Positions 1 through 11,190 of a stretch of 64,000 nt of DNA are shown one piece after another. The notes under the pieces are model-generated. The model saw only the letters and a list, made by a program, of their open reading frames with translations, made no database searches and was not told the origin of the DNA. Origin of the DNA: Podocnemis expansa (lineage: Eukaryota; Chordata; Testudines; Podocnemididae); contig ML682002.1 of the NCBI GenBank assembly GCA_007922195.1, positions 1,251,029 through 1,315,028 on the forward strand. Direction: 5' to 3'. The position numbers and the translations under genes are program-made. The stretch's first letter is position 1. Each line of letters opens with the position of its first letter.

Positions 1-211
1 ATGTGTAGCATCGATTGTTCAAGTTTGATTGAGCGCCTGCAAAAGTGTGCTCTGTTAAGCTCAGAATTAGCCAGAGGTCAATTTGTTTAGACCTACCCAG
101 CCAGTAGTGTAATGCTGATTCTACAAAAAGGCATTTCCAGTTGCCTTAGTGCTGTGGGGACCCTGTGGTGAGCAGGTGATACACAGTCGAAGGGAGATAT
201 GTAAGGTGCAC

Positions 212-296
212 CCGATGAAGTTGGATTTTCTCCTACGAAAGCTCATGCGATAAATAAATGTGTTAGTTTTTATGAGTGCCACAGGACTCCTTGTTT
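212..296 (+). mobile_element. Penelope-like element 3' tail fragment
   Basis: Short 3' end of the Penelope-like family seen many times in this window. It has the diagnostic order CGATGAAGT, a small hairpin, CGAAAGCTCATGCG, AATAAATGTGTTAG and CCACAGGACTCCTTG. Non-coding. Family identity comes from longer copies at 13790-14260 and 18341-19030, which include coding sequence. Confidence 0.75.
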
Positions 297-345
297 GTAA
301 GTGCTTTGTGTATCTCCGTTTGATTACTCCAACCCCCCCCCCCAC

Positions 346-2229
346 AGCGTAGACCCAGCTCTAAGTCAACATGGACTGCAATCGAATTGCAGATCAATTC
401 CTGGTCTTTTCAGTACTTTAGCATCCTTGTTGCATATTTAAAACATATAGCTCCATTCCATTTGGGCTGGGAAATGCTTTCAGACAATGCAAGATTCATT
501 CCAATTCTTTGCTCAAAATAACCTTGAGTCATTCAAATTTCAATGTTCTCTGAAAAAAGCCCCTGTCCTCTCCAGTCTGGCCTGAGGAATTAATGTTATG
601 CATTTGACCGAGGAAGACAAGTGGATCTTAGTGTGATGTATTATGTCATTTAAGAAAAGTCACAGCCTGGTTGCAGTTGATAATCTCACTGTGATTTCAT
701 TAAGCCCCAATTTAGCACTTGAGAACAGCCAGCTAACTGGATGCAGTCAATTCACCTCATTCAAAAATAATTCAGCCAGACAACAAGGTGAGAATAAAAT
801 GAGATCAGTTTCCAGTGGTGTAGCAAGGGCTTCCGGCGCCAGCCAGCGCCAGGGGGCCAACCCTACATTTGTGCTCCCCTGGGCGGCCCACAGCACTCCA
901 CGCCTTGCAGTCACCCCTGCCCAGTGCCCCCTGCAGCCCATCACCTGTGGGTTTGGACTCCCTCCGCCCCACCCCATTGCTGTATCACTGTCTGTTTCAA
1001 AGAAACCCACTAGCTGATGATGCTCAGAATGACATTTATCCCTCCAGTCTTGTGACACCTGTTCTTGAATCCCTGTCTCTAAACCCCTCCCTTCATCATG
1101 ACTCGGTTAAATAGATGAGTGTGTAAAGCAGATTGTGCTGCTGGGCTGGGGAACAACCTGGGCGTTCCCATTCGTCCTTCACCCAAATGGCCTGGTATGG
1201 AGACCCACTTTGGGAGACCATAAGTGGGCTTGCAACCACCAGCACAGTGTAGTGCCCACTGCCCTGTGTACCTGGGAGAAGGGCAGGACCTTCCCGTCTG
1301 CCGTTACATGGATGCTGGGGGAAGAGGCTCTAGGCTATTGAGGCCACTCCAAGCATTAGACAGGCGGAAATACCAGAGCGGATTCAGCCCCACTCCAGTC
1401 TTAACACCCTTCCACCTTCTTTCTCTTGCAGAGACCCCCAGTGCCCAGTCCAGTCCTTGGTGCCCAGCTATGGGTGCATGTGAGAGAGAGAGTTTCATCG
1501 CCAGGGTGGACTGGGGTTAGCACCCAGCAAGGCACTGTGCCCTCTGGGAAGGATGGAGGGCTGGGAAAGGCAGCCGCTGTGCGCCCTGTTAGAAGGGTGG
1601 AGTTCATGCTTCTCTGTATGGCTGGGGAGTTCTCCTGGACCCCCTCTTCTTTGGCATTAGGAAAGATGAGCACCAACACTGTGCTGTTTCTGAGCAGCTC
1701 TGGGGACCAGGAGGGCAAGCAGGGATTGATGCTCCAGCAAGCTCCTGGACAGGAGGGTGGTTCTTTATGATTGTTGGGCATCATGGATGTTGGCAGCCTA
1801 CCATGGCTGTGCAGGGCTTAAAGCATAATTTGGGGGGACCCCAGAACACTCCTAATTTGGTGGGCCCCCCTCCTGCACTCTGGACCCCTCCCCACACTCT
1901 GGGCCTCCCTTTCCACATTCTGAGCCCCCCTTCCTGCACAGCTGGGTCCCCCTCCCGCATGTCTGGGCCCCACTCCCACACGCTAGCACCCCACCCTAGC
2001 TCCCCCAATACTCACCCCCCACATCAACCTGCCAGCCCCAGCCTGTCCCTCTGCATGAGCCTGCTGCCCCCATACTCACCGGCAGCTGCACGCTGGTGCC
2101 AGGGACAGGCTGTGCCTGGAGGCTTCTGCCGCCAAGTGCACCCTGTGCGTGCACAGGGGAGTGCGAGGCAGTTCATATGCTACTCTGTGCTCCACTGCGT
2201 GCTGGAATGGCTAGGAATGCTGTTCTGGG
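346..2229. other. No recognisable gene or repeat
   Basis: About 1.9 kb. GC and C-rich between roughly 830 and 2210, with many C runs (1850-2060). Open frames up to 161 codons occur here on both strands, but they are proline- and serine-rich products of base composition and match no family I know. A CAGTGGTGTAGCAAGG-like start near 813 resembles a hAT end, but I found no matching right end. Confidence 0.4.
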
Positions 2230-2230
2230 A

Positions 2231-2399
2231 CTTTTTATTTTTAGGGGCTTAGCATTTGGGGCCCCTAAAAATAGAAAATGGGACCAGAATGCTGCGTTCC
2301 GGGGCCCGCTATTTTAAATAGGGGGCCCCAGGACTCAGCATTCTGGTTCCATTTCTATTTTTAGGGGCCCCACAATATTGAGTCCCTAAAAATAGTGGG
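2231..2399. repeat. Fold-back palindrome built on a TATTTTTAGGGGCC word
   Basis: The two halves (about 2231-2316 and 2317-2399) are reverse complements of each other at roughly 85 percent by eye. The word TTTTTAGGGGC, or its complement GCCCCTAAAAATA, occurs several times in each arm. It resembles the fold-back MITEs elsewhere in the window in design, but lacks their GGCTATGTCTACAC ends. No target duplication identified. Confidence 0.6.
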
Positions 2400-2416
2400 C
2401 CCCGGAGCTTTAACCC

Positions 2417-2419
<3 letters not shown>

Positions 2420-2470
<51 letters not shown>
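2420..2470. repeat. (TG)n microsatellite
   Basis: An uninterrupted dinucleotide run of about 25 units directly after the fold-back repeat. Confidence 0.97.
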
Positions 2471-2475
<5 letters not shown>

Positions 2476-3094
2476 CAGACTGTGATGCTATGTAGGAAAG
2501 TGACTATGGATTTGCACCATCCCCTCCCCCACAACTACCTACCCTATGATGGAGTGCCAAGAGAGAACTGGGAGTTCCCCTAACTCTGGGAATGGTGGCA
2601 ATGTCACTTTTTCTCTGGCTGCTGAGGGACATGGATGTGGAAGTGGTGTCCTTCTTCTTCTGCCTTATTCTCCTGTCAGTTGAAGGGAATCAGCAAGGGG
2701 GAACAGATTTTCCCACAGTGGGTTGATAGGAGACTTCCCTAGCTTAAGTGTCCCTTTTCCACTCAGCTGTGGGTGTAGCTTCATTTATTAGTAGGAAGGC
2801 AGAGATCTCATAAACTCCCCAGGCAGACACCAGCTCCTCCAGTTGCTCTCATGACTGTCTCCTGCCTGGTGGGTTCCAATTTCACCAGCTGGTATTGAAG
2901 TGTGAGGACAGCGAATCCCCAACCCCAGAAGGGAAGGAAGAGGCAAGGCTGTGCTCCCTCATGCTCTTTCTTTCTTTAATTCTGTATGCAGCGAGAGATC
3001 AGAAGCTCTGAGATGCATCATACAGCAAGGATCCAAAAGGGAGATATTTCTTGGGCAGTTGCTTCTATGGTCCAGCAGCCCCTCTTCCGCTCCC
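2471..3094. other. No recognisable feature
   Basis: About 620 bases of mixed-composition sequence between the TG run and the next MITE. No open frame resembling a known protein and no repeat I recognise. Confidence 0.4.
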
Positions 3095-3097
3095 TAT

Positions 3098-3564
3098 GGC
3101 TGTGTTCACACACAGGGGGTTATTTCGATACGGTTGTTTCGAAACAACTTGTATCAAAATAACGCCCTATTTCAAAATGACTTATTTCGAATTAGCAAAA
3201 AAGTCACTTCGAAATAAGGAGAAAAGCCGGAATCGAAATAGCGATTCCGGACAACAGTTATTTCAAAACGACTCACTGTCGTTTCAAAACAACATGTTCA
3301 GACAACAGTTGTTTCGAAACATGTCGTTTTGAAACCACCATTGTTTCAAAACAACACGTTCACACGGCGTTGTTTTGAAACAACCATTGCGAAACAACGT
3401 TGTTTTGCCCACAGACTAGGTTTAACTTGTTTTGAAACAATGTGGTTGTTTCAGAACAACGGGAACCATTGTTCCGAAAGAACCGTGTGTCGTGTGAACA
3501 GCCGAAACCTTATTTTGAAACAACCTCCGTTGTTTCAAAATAAGGAGGCTGTGTGAACACAGCC
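3098..3564. mobile_element. Palindromic Harbinger-type MITE (TTGTTTCGAAACAA word)
   Basis: The ends are perfect 15-bp inverted repeats, GGCTGTGTTCACACA and its complement. They are flanked by TAT on both sides (3095-3097 and 3565-3567), a 3-bp target duplication as expected for PIF/Harbinger. The interior is a dense series of short palindromes of the form TTGTTTCGAAACAA or TTATTTCGAAATAA, many with the central CG changed to TG or CA. No coding capacity. Closest relative in the window is 24267-24626. Confidence 0.85.
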
Positions 3565-3675
3565 TATGTGCCCACTTTTGGAACAACCTGAAACAATTGT
3601 AAGCCACTTGATCACACACCTGCTTGCAAGCTGATCATGAGTCCTGTGATGCCGGGGGTGTTTCTCTTAGAGCCC

Positions 3676-3832
3676 AGAGGGGTCTGTGTTAGTCTATGTA
3701 CAGCAAAAACAACTAAAGTCCAATGGCACATTAAAGACTAACAAATGTCTTCAAGCATAAGCTTTTGTGGGCTGCAACTCACTTCACTTCCCTGAATAAA
3801 TTTGTTAGTCTTTAAGGTACCACAGGAATTTT
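3676..3832. mobile_element. Inverted pair of Penelope-like 3' tails
   Basis: A minus-oriented tail (3676 to about 3789, with GTGTTAGTCTATG, AGTCCAATGGCAC and AGACTAACAAATG) runs directly into a plus-oriented tail (about 3790-3832, AATAAATTTGTTAGTC). The two 5'-truncated ends face each other. Confidence 0.7.
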
Positions 3833-4883
3833 ATTGAGCCCTAGTTCCTAGAGTCACGTAATTGTGAGGAACACTCAGTTTTCATTAAGATAAAAAGGTC
3901 ACTTGCTAGGCCTCATGGTTGCCTAGAAAAGCTTAGAAGATTGGGAAATGCTGTAAATGCAAAGCATTGTTATGGCCTGACAGCAACAAAGGGCACACTT
4001 TGTATTCCAAGCAAAAGGCTATTAACAGTCTTTTCATTACAAGATTGCACTTTGTCCAGGAACACGAACATGGCCTCAGCAACCAACACAAAGAGCCTGG
4101 GGCAGCCACAGCATGGCCTGTCTCAACTCCAAAGAATAACTCAGCATTTTTTCAAGAGCATTTCTACACTTGTCGTTGTCACTAATGCATGAATAATGGA
4201 TGTGCACAGTAAAAAATCTAGCCCATGGAGACTCATGAATGTTTCATTTCCTTCCCTGGAGATCAGACGAGTCAGCCAGAGGTTCTGTGACATACATTGC
4301 TATGGACTGGTTGTCCACACATAATCCATGGAATATTGTGCAAATAACAGAGATGTGACAACCCTTGCAAATGACTGCAGGACCATGTCCTGTATTCTTA
4401 TCCAGAGTGGATCCACTCTGAGAAGAGTTTTTTGATTATAGACAGGACATTGCCACAGTTGGTAAATCCAACACCATGATTTGCTATTTTTTCCTCCAAT
4501 CTCTCGGCAAACATCTGCATATATTCTTTACATTCTTTCCCTCAAAAGCAAATGCTTCACTGCTGTTTTGCTATAAAACACATCAGCTTGCTTTTCCTGA
4601 GCATCCCTACAAGCATATATCCTGAGGCTGTCTTAAGTGCTTAGCCAAGCTCTCAGACAGCCTGAGTTCACCCCATAGGGTGTCAGCTTTATGGGATTTT
4701 TTAAAAAATGTAACTGCTGTCTGAGCGGGATGAGGGATTTTTTTTTTCTTTTTTCAAAATATGTGCAAACAGGCCCAGGACATCCTTTTCTAGGAGTTAC
4801 TGAGCTGGATGTGGATCTTCTCTCAGTTTGTGCAGATCTGGAATTTTGATTTGGGCTTACCTCTGATTCTTCTTGTTCCTCTA
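3833..4883. other. No recognisable feature
   Basis: About 1 kb without a protein-like frame or a repeat family I can name. A T run lies at 4739-4748. Confidence 0.4.
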
Positions 4884-4886
4884 TAT

Positions 4887-5243
4887 GGCTATGTCTACAC
4901 TAGGGGTTAGGTCGACATAAGCAAAGCCCTGGCCCCACTTGGTATTTATTAAGTCAACTTATGGGCTTCCTTAAGTCGGCTTAAGAACGCTTACTCTTTA
5001 AGTCAACTTAGGCATTAAGTCAACTCTATTAAGTTGACTTAACAAAATGTGGCCACTTAGGTCGACTTAATGAAGTTGACTTAAGCAACACATTATTATT
5101 AGGACACTTTCTGAAGTTGATTTAACCAACTTTGTTCAGTCGATGTAAGAGAAGTGCGGACTCACTAAGTCGACTTAATAAAGTCAACTTAAAGTAGACT
5201 TTATTAAATCAACTTAACAGAGCCCTCTAATGTAGACATAGAC
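4887..5243. mobile_element. Palindromic Harbinger-type MITE (TTAAGTCGACTTAA word)
   Basis: Starts GGCTATGTCTACACT and ends with the near-complement AATGTAGACATAGAC. TAT flanks both sides (4884-4886, 5244-5246). The interior is more than ten variants of TTAAGTCGACTTAA, often decayed to AAGTCAACTT or AAGTTGACTT, that is, a CG centre lost by CpG decay. Non-coding. Confidence 0.85.
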
Positions 5244-5246
5244 TAT

Positions 5247-5650
5247 TACAAGAACAGCCGCTAAGTGCAGAGAGAGCTATAGCTCAGTGAGGGGTAAGTG
5301 CATCTCTCCATTGTACTCATCTGAGGAAGAGATAAAGCAGGACTGAGCTGGTCTGGTCTAGATCAGAGTAAGGCCCTGCCCTCTGAATATTTACCCCTGG
5401 AGGAAAATGAGTGGGGAGTGGCAAAAAGGGTGGTAGGGAGCCAGACCCTTTATTCTGGCCTCTCCCATCTCAGTAGTGAGGCAGCTGTCCAGGTGCAATG
5501 TGGGAAGCAGGCTGAGTGAGGCCCTGGGAGGCTTTGGAGTGTTTCTAAGTCACACGCTATCCCAAGGCTACTTCTGGGCTGGCCCAGCTCTTGCTCAGCT
5601 CTGTGTCTAATTGAAGAAGCACCACCTATGGAATTAGCTTTTCTGAATGG
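5247..5650. other. No recognisable feature
   Basis: About 400 bases between two transposons. I see no gene or repeat here. Confidence 0.4.
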
Positions 5651-5658
5651 CTCATATG

Positions 5659-6028
5659 CAATGTTCCCTCTAAGACCCACTGGCAGCTGAGCAACTCCTG
5701 TTGCTCGCTGCGCGGGGCCCCCCACCCCCCGCGCGAGCCCGATCCTCGCGGGCCCGATCCTGGCGCCCCCCGCGGGCCCGATCCTGGTGGGCCACCCCCC
5801 CCCGCTTACCTCACATGGCCCCGCCACAGCTCCTGGGCCAGAGAAGCACTAACGGAGCATGCTCAGATATTCTGGGCATGCTCCGTTAGAGCTTCTGTGG
5901 GCAGGAGTTTTAATAACTCCCTGCCCCACAGGAGCTGTGAGCAGGGCCTCTGGCCGGCAGCCTTCCCTGTGTGGGGGGGCTTGGCGGGCTGCGCGGCCGC
6001 ATGGCCGAGCAGCTTAAAAGGAACAGTG
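5659..6028. mobile_element. Non-autonomous hAT element with exact 8-bp target duplication
   Basis: Inverted ends CAATGTTCCCTCTAAG and CTTAAAAGGAACAGTG. The flanking octamer CTCATATG is identical on both sides (5651-5658 and 6029-6036), which fits the hAT superfamily. The interior is GC-rich with several CG dinucleotides and a hairpin around 5855-5890 (GGAGCATGCTCAG against GGGCATGCTCCG). No transposase frame. A decayed copy with the same ends lies at 23893-24243. Confidence 0.9.
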
Positions 6029-6036
6029 CTCATATG

Positions 6037-7772
6037 GTCCAGGTGAATACCGTCATCTGGTGGTAGGCCCTTTCATCCCTGCTGTTCTGCTTCACCCTGA
6101 CCATTTTTATCACCTTCTCTTCAGAGGCAATGGATAGTTGACAGCCTGCTCCCCAGATCCATTCTGGTCTGCCACTGTGACCCCTGATTTCCATTCCTGA
6201 ACCAAAATTCGCCTCACTTTGCTAGGTGACCACTCATTCCTGAGTCAGTCCGCACCAGCCGCACATGTGCAACCAGTCCCAAACAGTGGGTTTATGCCGT
6301 CTGGCTACTTAAGGGACAGTTCCCAAGTGAGCACCCCTAGCTGCAGTTACCACCGTGGGAGCCACTGTCTTACAGGAATTGTGACCCACACCCAATCACC
6401 ATGCATTCAAGTCCATCCATTTAACAAAGAAATGGATCATGCTCAGCCCTCCTCATTCACACCTGCTAAAGATCATACAGCTTTAGATAAAACAACTAGC
6501 AGTTTATTGATCAGATTGCAATTTTAAGTGAAAGAATGGCCAATCAAGGGAGAATCATGATACAAATGAACCAGAGTGACCACAGAGAAATAAAAGATAT
6601 AAAAACACATACTAACCTAGTATCTTTACCTAAACTGACCTCATAGTCCAAGTTTATGCTTAAGATGTTTGACTGTCAGATGTTTGTGTAGCTATTCTCT
6701 GCCTGAGACCAGACAGGGCCCAGATCTTGTTTAAAGTTTTTTCAAGATGGAAATTTGCAGGCAAAAATCTCCAAATTGTTCCAAGTGTCTGTCTTTGTTT
6801 CCATTCCCTCTCACCCCTCCCCTTCTGGGCAGAGGTGATCTCTTTGTCCCCTCTGCGCAAGGGACCGCAATCTGCATATGCTTTGTCACCTCCTCCAGGT
6901 ACTTGCTTCAGCTTTTGTTGTTTACATGCTTCTGGGAGAGAGCTGTCTGTCTCCCATGCCCTCTGAGCCACGCAAAACATGTTACACATTTGTGCACATT
7001 CATGATGCTGGAGGAAACATGATCCCATATTAATCCTGTAAAATAAGGTATGGGCATTCACTAAGAAAACTTGCATGGCCTAATTGGTATACAATCATAC
7101 AACCACAGTGCATAAGTGAACAGAAAAATTAAGCAGATTACACCGTAGTGATGCACAGACATGGATCCCATCACAAGAAGCCAGTCCTTAGAGCCTCATT
7201 TTGGCTTCTCTTGGCTCATCTGCCTGCAGGTCCATCACAACATGGCTTCTCAAGGCCCTGGGTATTACGGGAGTTATACGTAAAAGTCACATAGCTGCAT
7301 ACATAGGACCATGTGTACATCAGAAAGAGAACCATCTACTGGCATGAAAAAATACGTAACATTATTCATTATTTTGTAGGACCACTGAAGATTATTGCTG
7401 TTGTTCACTGCAATAACTTTTCCTGCAGAGCTCTTAACTTCTGGGCAAACAGGAATGTTGAGAGCAGGCTTTACAGCACTGTTTAAATAGGACCTAAAAG
7501 GGGGCATCCCTTCAAGGAAAAAGGAGGAAGAGAAGCAGCAAGATTCCACTTCATCCTTTACTAGGGCTCAGTGAAAGAGTCACGGCTACATTCAAATTTC
7601 TTTTTTTCTTTCTTTCTTGAGGTTAATTACATCTCTGGATCTGGAATTCCATCCAACAGCAGTTGTACAGTTAAAGCAGATCTAAGCTAAAACAGAATCA
7701 GGTCCAACTTCCTTAACAGCTGAAGTTCCCCTGATTATTCTTTTGTCAACAAATGATCACAGCAGGCAATTT
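6037..7772. other. No recognised gene; possible old repeat debris
   Basis: About 1.7 kb. The stretch near 6480-6660 (AGCAGTTTATTGATCAGATT and similar) reads like the antisense of an old retroelement tail, but I cannot place it. Open frames up to 138 codons here show no family motif. A C/T-rich tract lies at 7600-7618. Confidence 0.3.
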
Positions 7773-7850
7773 CTGGATGAAGGGAATGTAATTTGTTAGT
7801 CTTTAAAAGTGCCATAGGACTCCTTGTTTGTTTTACAGGCACATTGTTGC
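7773..7850 (+). mobile_element. Penelope-like tail, internally deleted
   Basis: A degraded core (TTCTGGATGAAGGG) joins straight to TTTGTTAGTCTTTAAAAGTG and CCATAGGACTCCTTG. The hairpin and GAAAGC segment are missing. Confidence 0.6.
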
Positions 7851-8339
7851 TTTGAAGTAAATCTCTGTTCCTAGACACATGCTAGTAACTAGTTGCATTC
7901 ATTTACAACTGATTAATTCATTAAGGCAATTAACCAGTCAATCAGTTAAGGAGCATTTTTATAATGAGTCACAAATTTCAAAGAGAAATGAAGACAATGT
8001 TTTTATGCCACCAGTTCTATTTAATTATTAATATTCTTTTTTAATTTTGGAATCAGTAGAATACAGTAATGAAACTTTACAGAAAGGAACCAAAGTTTAG
8101 CATTTAGATCACGTTGTTAAACGCCTGATGTGATAGGTAAACAGACAGATACAGAATACTTTTAATTCTCTAACAAATCAGGGTCACATTTTAAGAACTC
8201 CAGTGTATCTTACATGGCTATGCTAACTATGGGCAAGGAATAATCCTGTTTACCATTTTGGTTCTTTTCTAACATATTCTTAAACTAAAGGTTGATTTTG
8301 GGTAACCCATCCTGCTGACTCTACGTCACAAAAATCTGT
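7851..8339. other. AT-rich sequence, no feature seen
   Basis: About 490 bases with no protein-like frame and no repeat recognised. Confidence 0.4.
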
Positions 8340-9127
8340 AACAACGGGAATCCTGTGGCACCTTATAGACCAGGGGTGGCCAAACTTATGGCACTCAAGA
8401 GCCACTCAAGTTGATTATTAAAACTTCGAGAGCCACACTGAGGCATATAGCCATATTCTACCTACTCCAAAATTACTAAGTTTAAAATTCATTGCACACT
8501 TTAATTTTATCATAAAAAAAAGTGAGATTCTAATAATTACTTAAGGTTATCATGAAAACTAGGCCTACCAATATAGTAAAAACTTAGCTTCTCCCTGCCA
8601 TCCTGACCATGCCATGGCTTCTCCCCACCCACTCTGAGCATGCCACTCTTCTCCCCACTGTGCCGACCATGCCACCGCTTCTCCCTATCGTCCTGACCCC
8701 CTCTCTAATCCCCAGACCCTGTTGCTGGCTCTCCCGTACTGACCTGCCCCTCACTCCACAGGGCCCCCTTACCTGGCCACTCCAGTTGCTAGGCACAAGT
8801 GGGGACTCCCCCTGAGCGTGGTCAGAGCATGCTCAGGGCGGGAGATTTAAAAATCCTAGGCTGGGACTGCTTTTCTCTGGCTTTCTTCTGCTAGCCGCAC
8901 TTTTTCATTCAAGAGCCGCATGGGCTCCTGAGCCACAGTTTGTCCATGCTTATAGATTAACAGATTTTTTCAGGCATAAACTTTTGTGGGCTCCAACCTG
9001 CTTCGTCAGATGCAGATGGGATGGAGCCCACAACAACTTATGCCTGAAGAAATCTGTTAGTCTGTGAGGTTCCACAGGACTCTTGTTCTTTTCTGTACAC
9101 AGACTAACACGGCTACTCCTCTGGAAA
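8340..9127. mobile_element. Inverted Penelope-like tails split by a hAT insertion
   Basis: Minus-oriented tail at 8340-8369 (ATCCTGTGGCACCTTATAGA) resumes at 8949-9020 after the hAT element. It then meets a plus-oriented tail at about 9021-9127, which ends with CAGACTAACACGGCTACTCC. The junction of the two 5'-truncated halves lies near 9015-9022. Removing the hAT element and one copy of its octamer gives a continuous tail. Confidence 0.8.
8370..8948. mobile_element. Non-autonomous hAT element inside a Penelope tail
   Basis: Identical octamers CTTATAGA flank it at 8362-8369 and 8949-8956. The ends are CCAGGGGTGGCCAAAC and the inverse-related GTTTGTCCATG. The interior includes pyrimidine-rich sequence and a segment near 8826-8860 (GAGCATGCTCAGGGCGGGAG) that resembles the middle of the hAT element at 5659-6028. 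No transposase. Confidence 0.88.
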
Positions 9128-9597
9128 TTCCTCCAAAGAGCTATACGATATCTGTGCTTAGCCAATTCTTGATGAACTGATTAGCTCTTTTCTGTCTCTG
9201 AGATTAATAGCTTCAGCATATGCAGGGGGTTTTGTTTGTTTTAAGGAATAACAGAACATGTTGCTTTGAGGACACCTTTCTTTTACAAAAGTGCTTCTGA
9301 GTCCCCTTTATTCCCTTTATATCATACATTCAGCATCAGGTGCACCCTTCAGCACCTTGCAAAACTGGGCAGGAATTGAAAGAGCATTGCACATCTCTTT
9401 GAGGATAAACTGATCCCTTAAAACAAAATACCCTTAGCTATAAACATACTGATTGTATGTGTTCCATGGATCGTCAAGCCTTCTACCAGGAAGACTGGGG
9501 TTGAATCATAATTAATAATAATGCAACATAAAGCCATTGGAAAAGATGATCCACTAGACTCTAAGACAACTACCTTCAATTCCTTCCTCCATCACAG
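9128..9597. other. No recognisable feature
   Basis: About 470 bases, AT-rich, with no repeat recognised. Confidence 0.35.
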
Positions 9598-9740
9598 ACT
9601 TACTGTGTGAGTGTGTGTGAATCTGTTAGCCTCTCCGTGCTTCAGTTCTCCAAATGTACAAAAGTGATATAACGCTGCCCTACCTCATAGGCATTTCAAG
9701 AGGATAAGTACATTAAGTATTGTGAGAGGCTCATATGTTA
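9598..9740 (+). repeat. MIR-type CORE-SINE fragment
   Basis: Follows the classic MIR order: CTCTCCGTGCTTCAGTTCTC, then a CTACCTCATAGGC segment, then GAGGATAAGTACATTAAGTA. About 140 bp, without the tRNA-like head. Confidence 0.7.
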
Positions 9741-9933
9741 TAGTTATGAGGGCTATATAAGTGTCTTAGACAGATAAAACTATTACTTCACATTCAATAT
9801 AATGCTTTACAACTTAAAATGGTCTAGATTTGTACATGCACTATAATAAAAAAAACACTTGTCTGTTCTCACTAGGAGCCCCTCACATAAAGAATATCAC
9901 AAACTGTGTGCCTAGAAATTTCCCAAGGAAATT

Positions 9934-10042
9934 GCATCTGATGAAATGGGTTGGAGCCCACAAAAGCTTATACCCAAAGAAATCTATTAGCTTATAGGGT
10001 GCCACAGAACTGTCTTTGTTTTTATGTACCTAGACACAGCTA
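9934..10042 (+). mobile_element. Penelope-like 3' tail
   Basis: Single plus-oriented tail: GCATCTGATGAAATGGG, a hairpin, ACAAAAGCTTATACCC, AAATCTATTAGC and GTGCCACAGAACTG, trailing into a degraded CTAGACACAGCTA end. Confidence 0.75.
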
Positions 10043-11083
10043 AGAGACAGTAGTACATACAATTCAGCATAACCTACTACCAACAAACTAAACCCCCAAG
10101 TCTCAGATTGGCTTAAGAACAAGCCAGGAAAATAGCATACATCTGCAATGAATATTATTTGCAGCGAACAATAGGACCAGGTTAATCACAAGTACTTATC
10201 AACATATCAGTTAATTATTAAGAACTGCACCTGAAATTTTGGGACAAAATTTTTCTGACGTAACAATTTTCTGTTTGAAAATATCACTTTGTCAAAGACA
10301 AAATTAATCATAGGAACATGTTGATTCTGATGAAATTTCATTTTGAAAACAAAAAATCAAAATAAGGCATTTTGATAAAGTTGGGATGAAACTTTTCAAC
10401 ATATTACATTATATTATAATTCAAAACAAATTACTAAAACCATTACCAAACAGGAAATAACCCTTCAGACTCCCAATTACAAATGACCAGTTAGAATTCC
10501 AGATACCAACAATGAGCAAACCATGTACGAGTACAAAAAACAAGTCCAAATTTGACGAATACCAGTTCCTAGATATATTTTAGAACAGCAGCTATCAGTC
10601 CAAGGGTTTATTCCCATACCAATTAACAAATAAATTATGAAGAATAATTTTCAGTTATAATACCAACAAAGGTTACATCATGTTATAATTTCAGAATAAT
10701 TATTCAATCCTAATTTTAAAATAATATATAAATAAAATATAATTTAAAAAAAATTAAACTAATCAAAGGCAGAACAAACTATTTTGATTTTATCAAAACA
10801 AAACATTATAATGAATCTGGAACAATTTTTTATTTTGAAATTTTGATTTTCCCCCCCAGATTTGGAATGAAGGATGTTCTGAATGTCAGAACTTCCCACT
10901 GAGTGTTTTAATCAATTCTGCATTATTATTATTATTATTATTATTAGCATTTAAATGTCTTTGCAAAACATCAGCCTTGTACTGATTGAGCTTTAACAAC
11001 TGTGAAATACACACCCTTCTTTCTGGTGCACATAGCTGGTCTACACTATTAGATATGCCCAAAACAACTTAAAATGGTCTTCC
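10043..11083. other. AT-rich sequence with an (ATT)n run
   Basis: Very AT-rich, especially 10380-10860. The trinucleotide run ATT repeats without break at about 10922-10946. A GGTCTACACT motif near 11038 may be a lone MITE end. No gene seen. Confidence 0.5.
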
Positions 11084-11190
11084 TCTTCAAAGCATCTGAC
11101 GAAGTGGGATTTTCTCCCACGAGAGGTCATGTGATAAATAAATCTGTTAGTCTTTAAGTGCCACAAGACTCCTTGCTTTTTTTGCTTTAT
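11084..11190 (+). mobile_element. Penelope-like 3' tail
   Basis: Well-preserved core: TTCAAAGCATCTGACGAAGT, stem-loop GTGGGATTTTCTCCCAC, GAGAGGTCATGTG, AAATCTGTTAGTC and CCACAAGACTCCTTGC. Confidence 0.8.

Noticed and set aside
1767..2252. 161-codon Pro/Ser-rich frame
   Set aside because: Low-complexity C-rich sequence, with no start context, motif or exon structure to support a gene.
11033..11075. Possible MITE end at GGTCTACACT
   Set aside because: No matching opposite end, word repeats or target duplication could be found.
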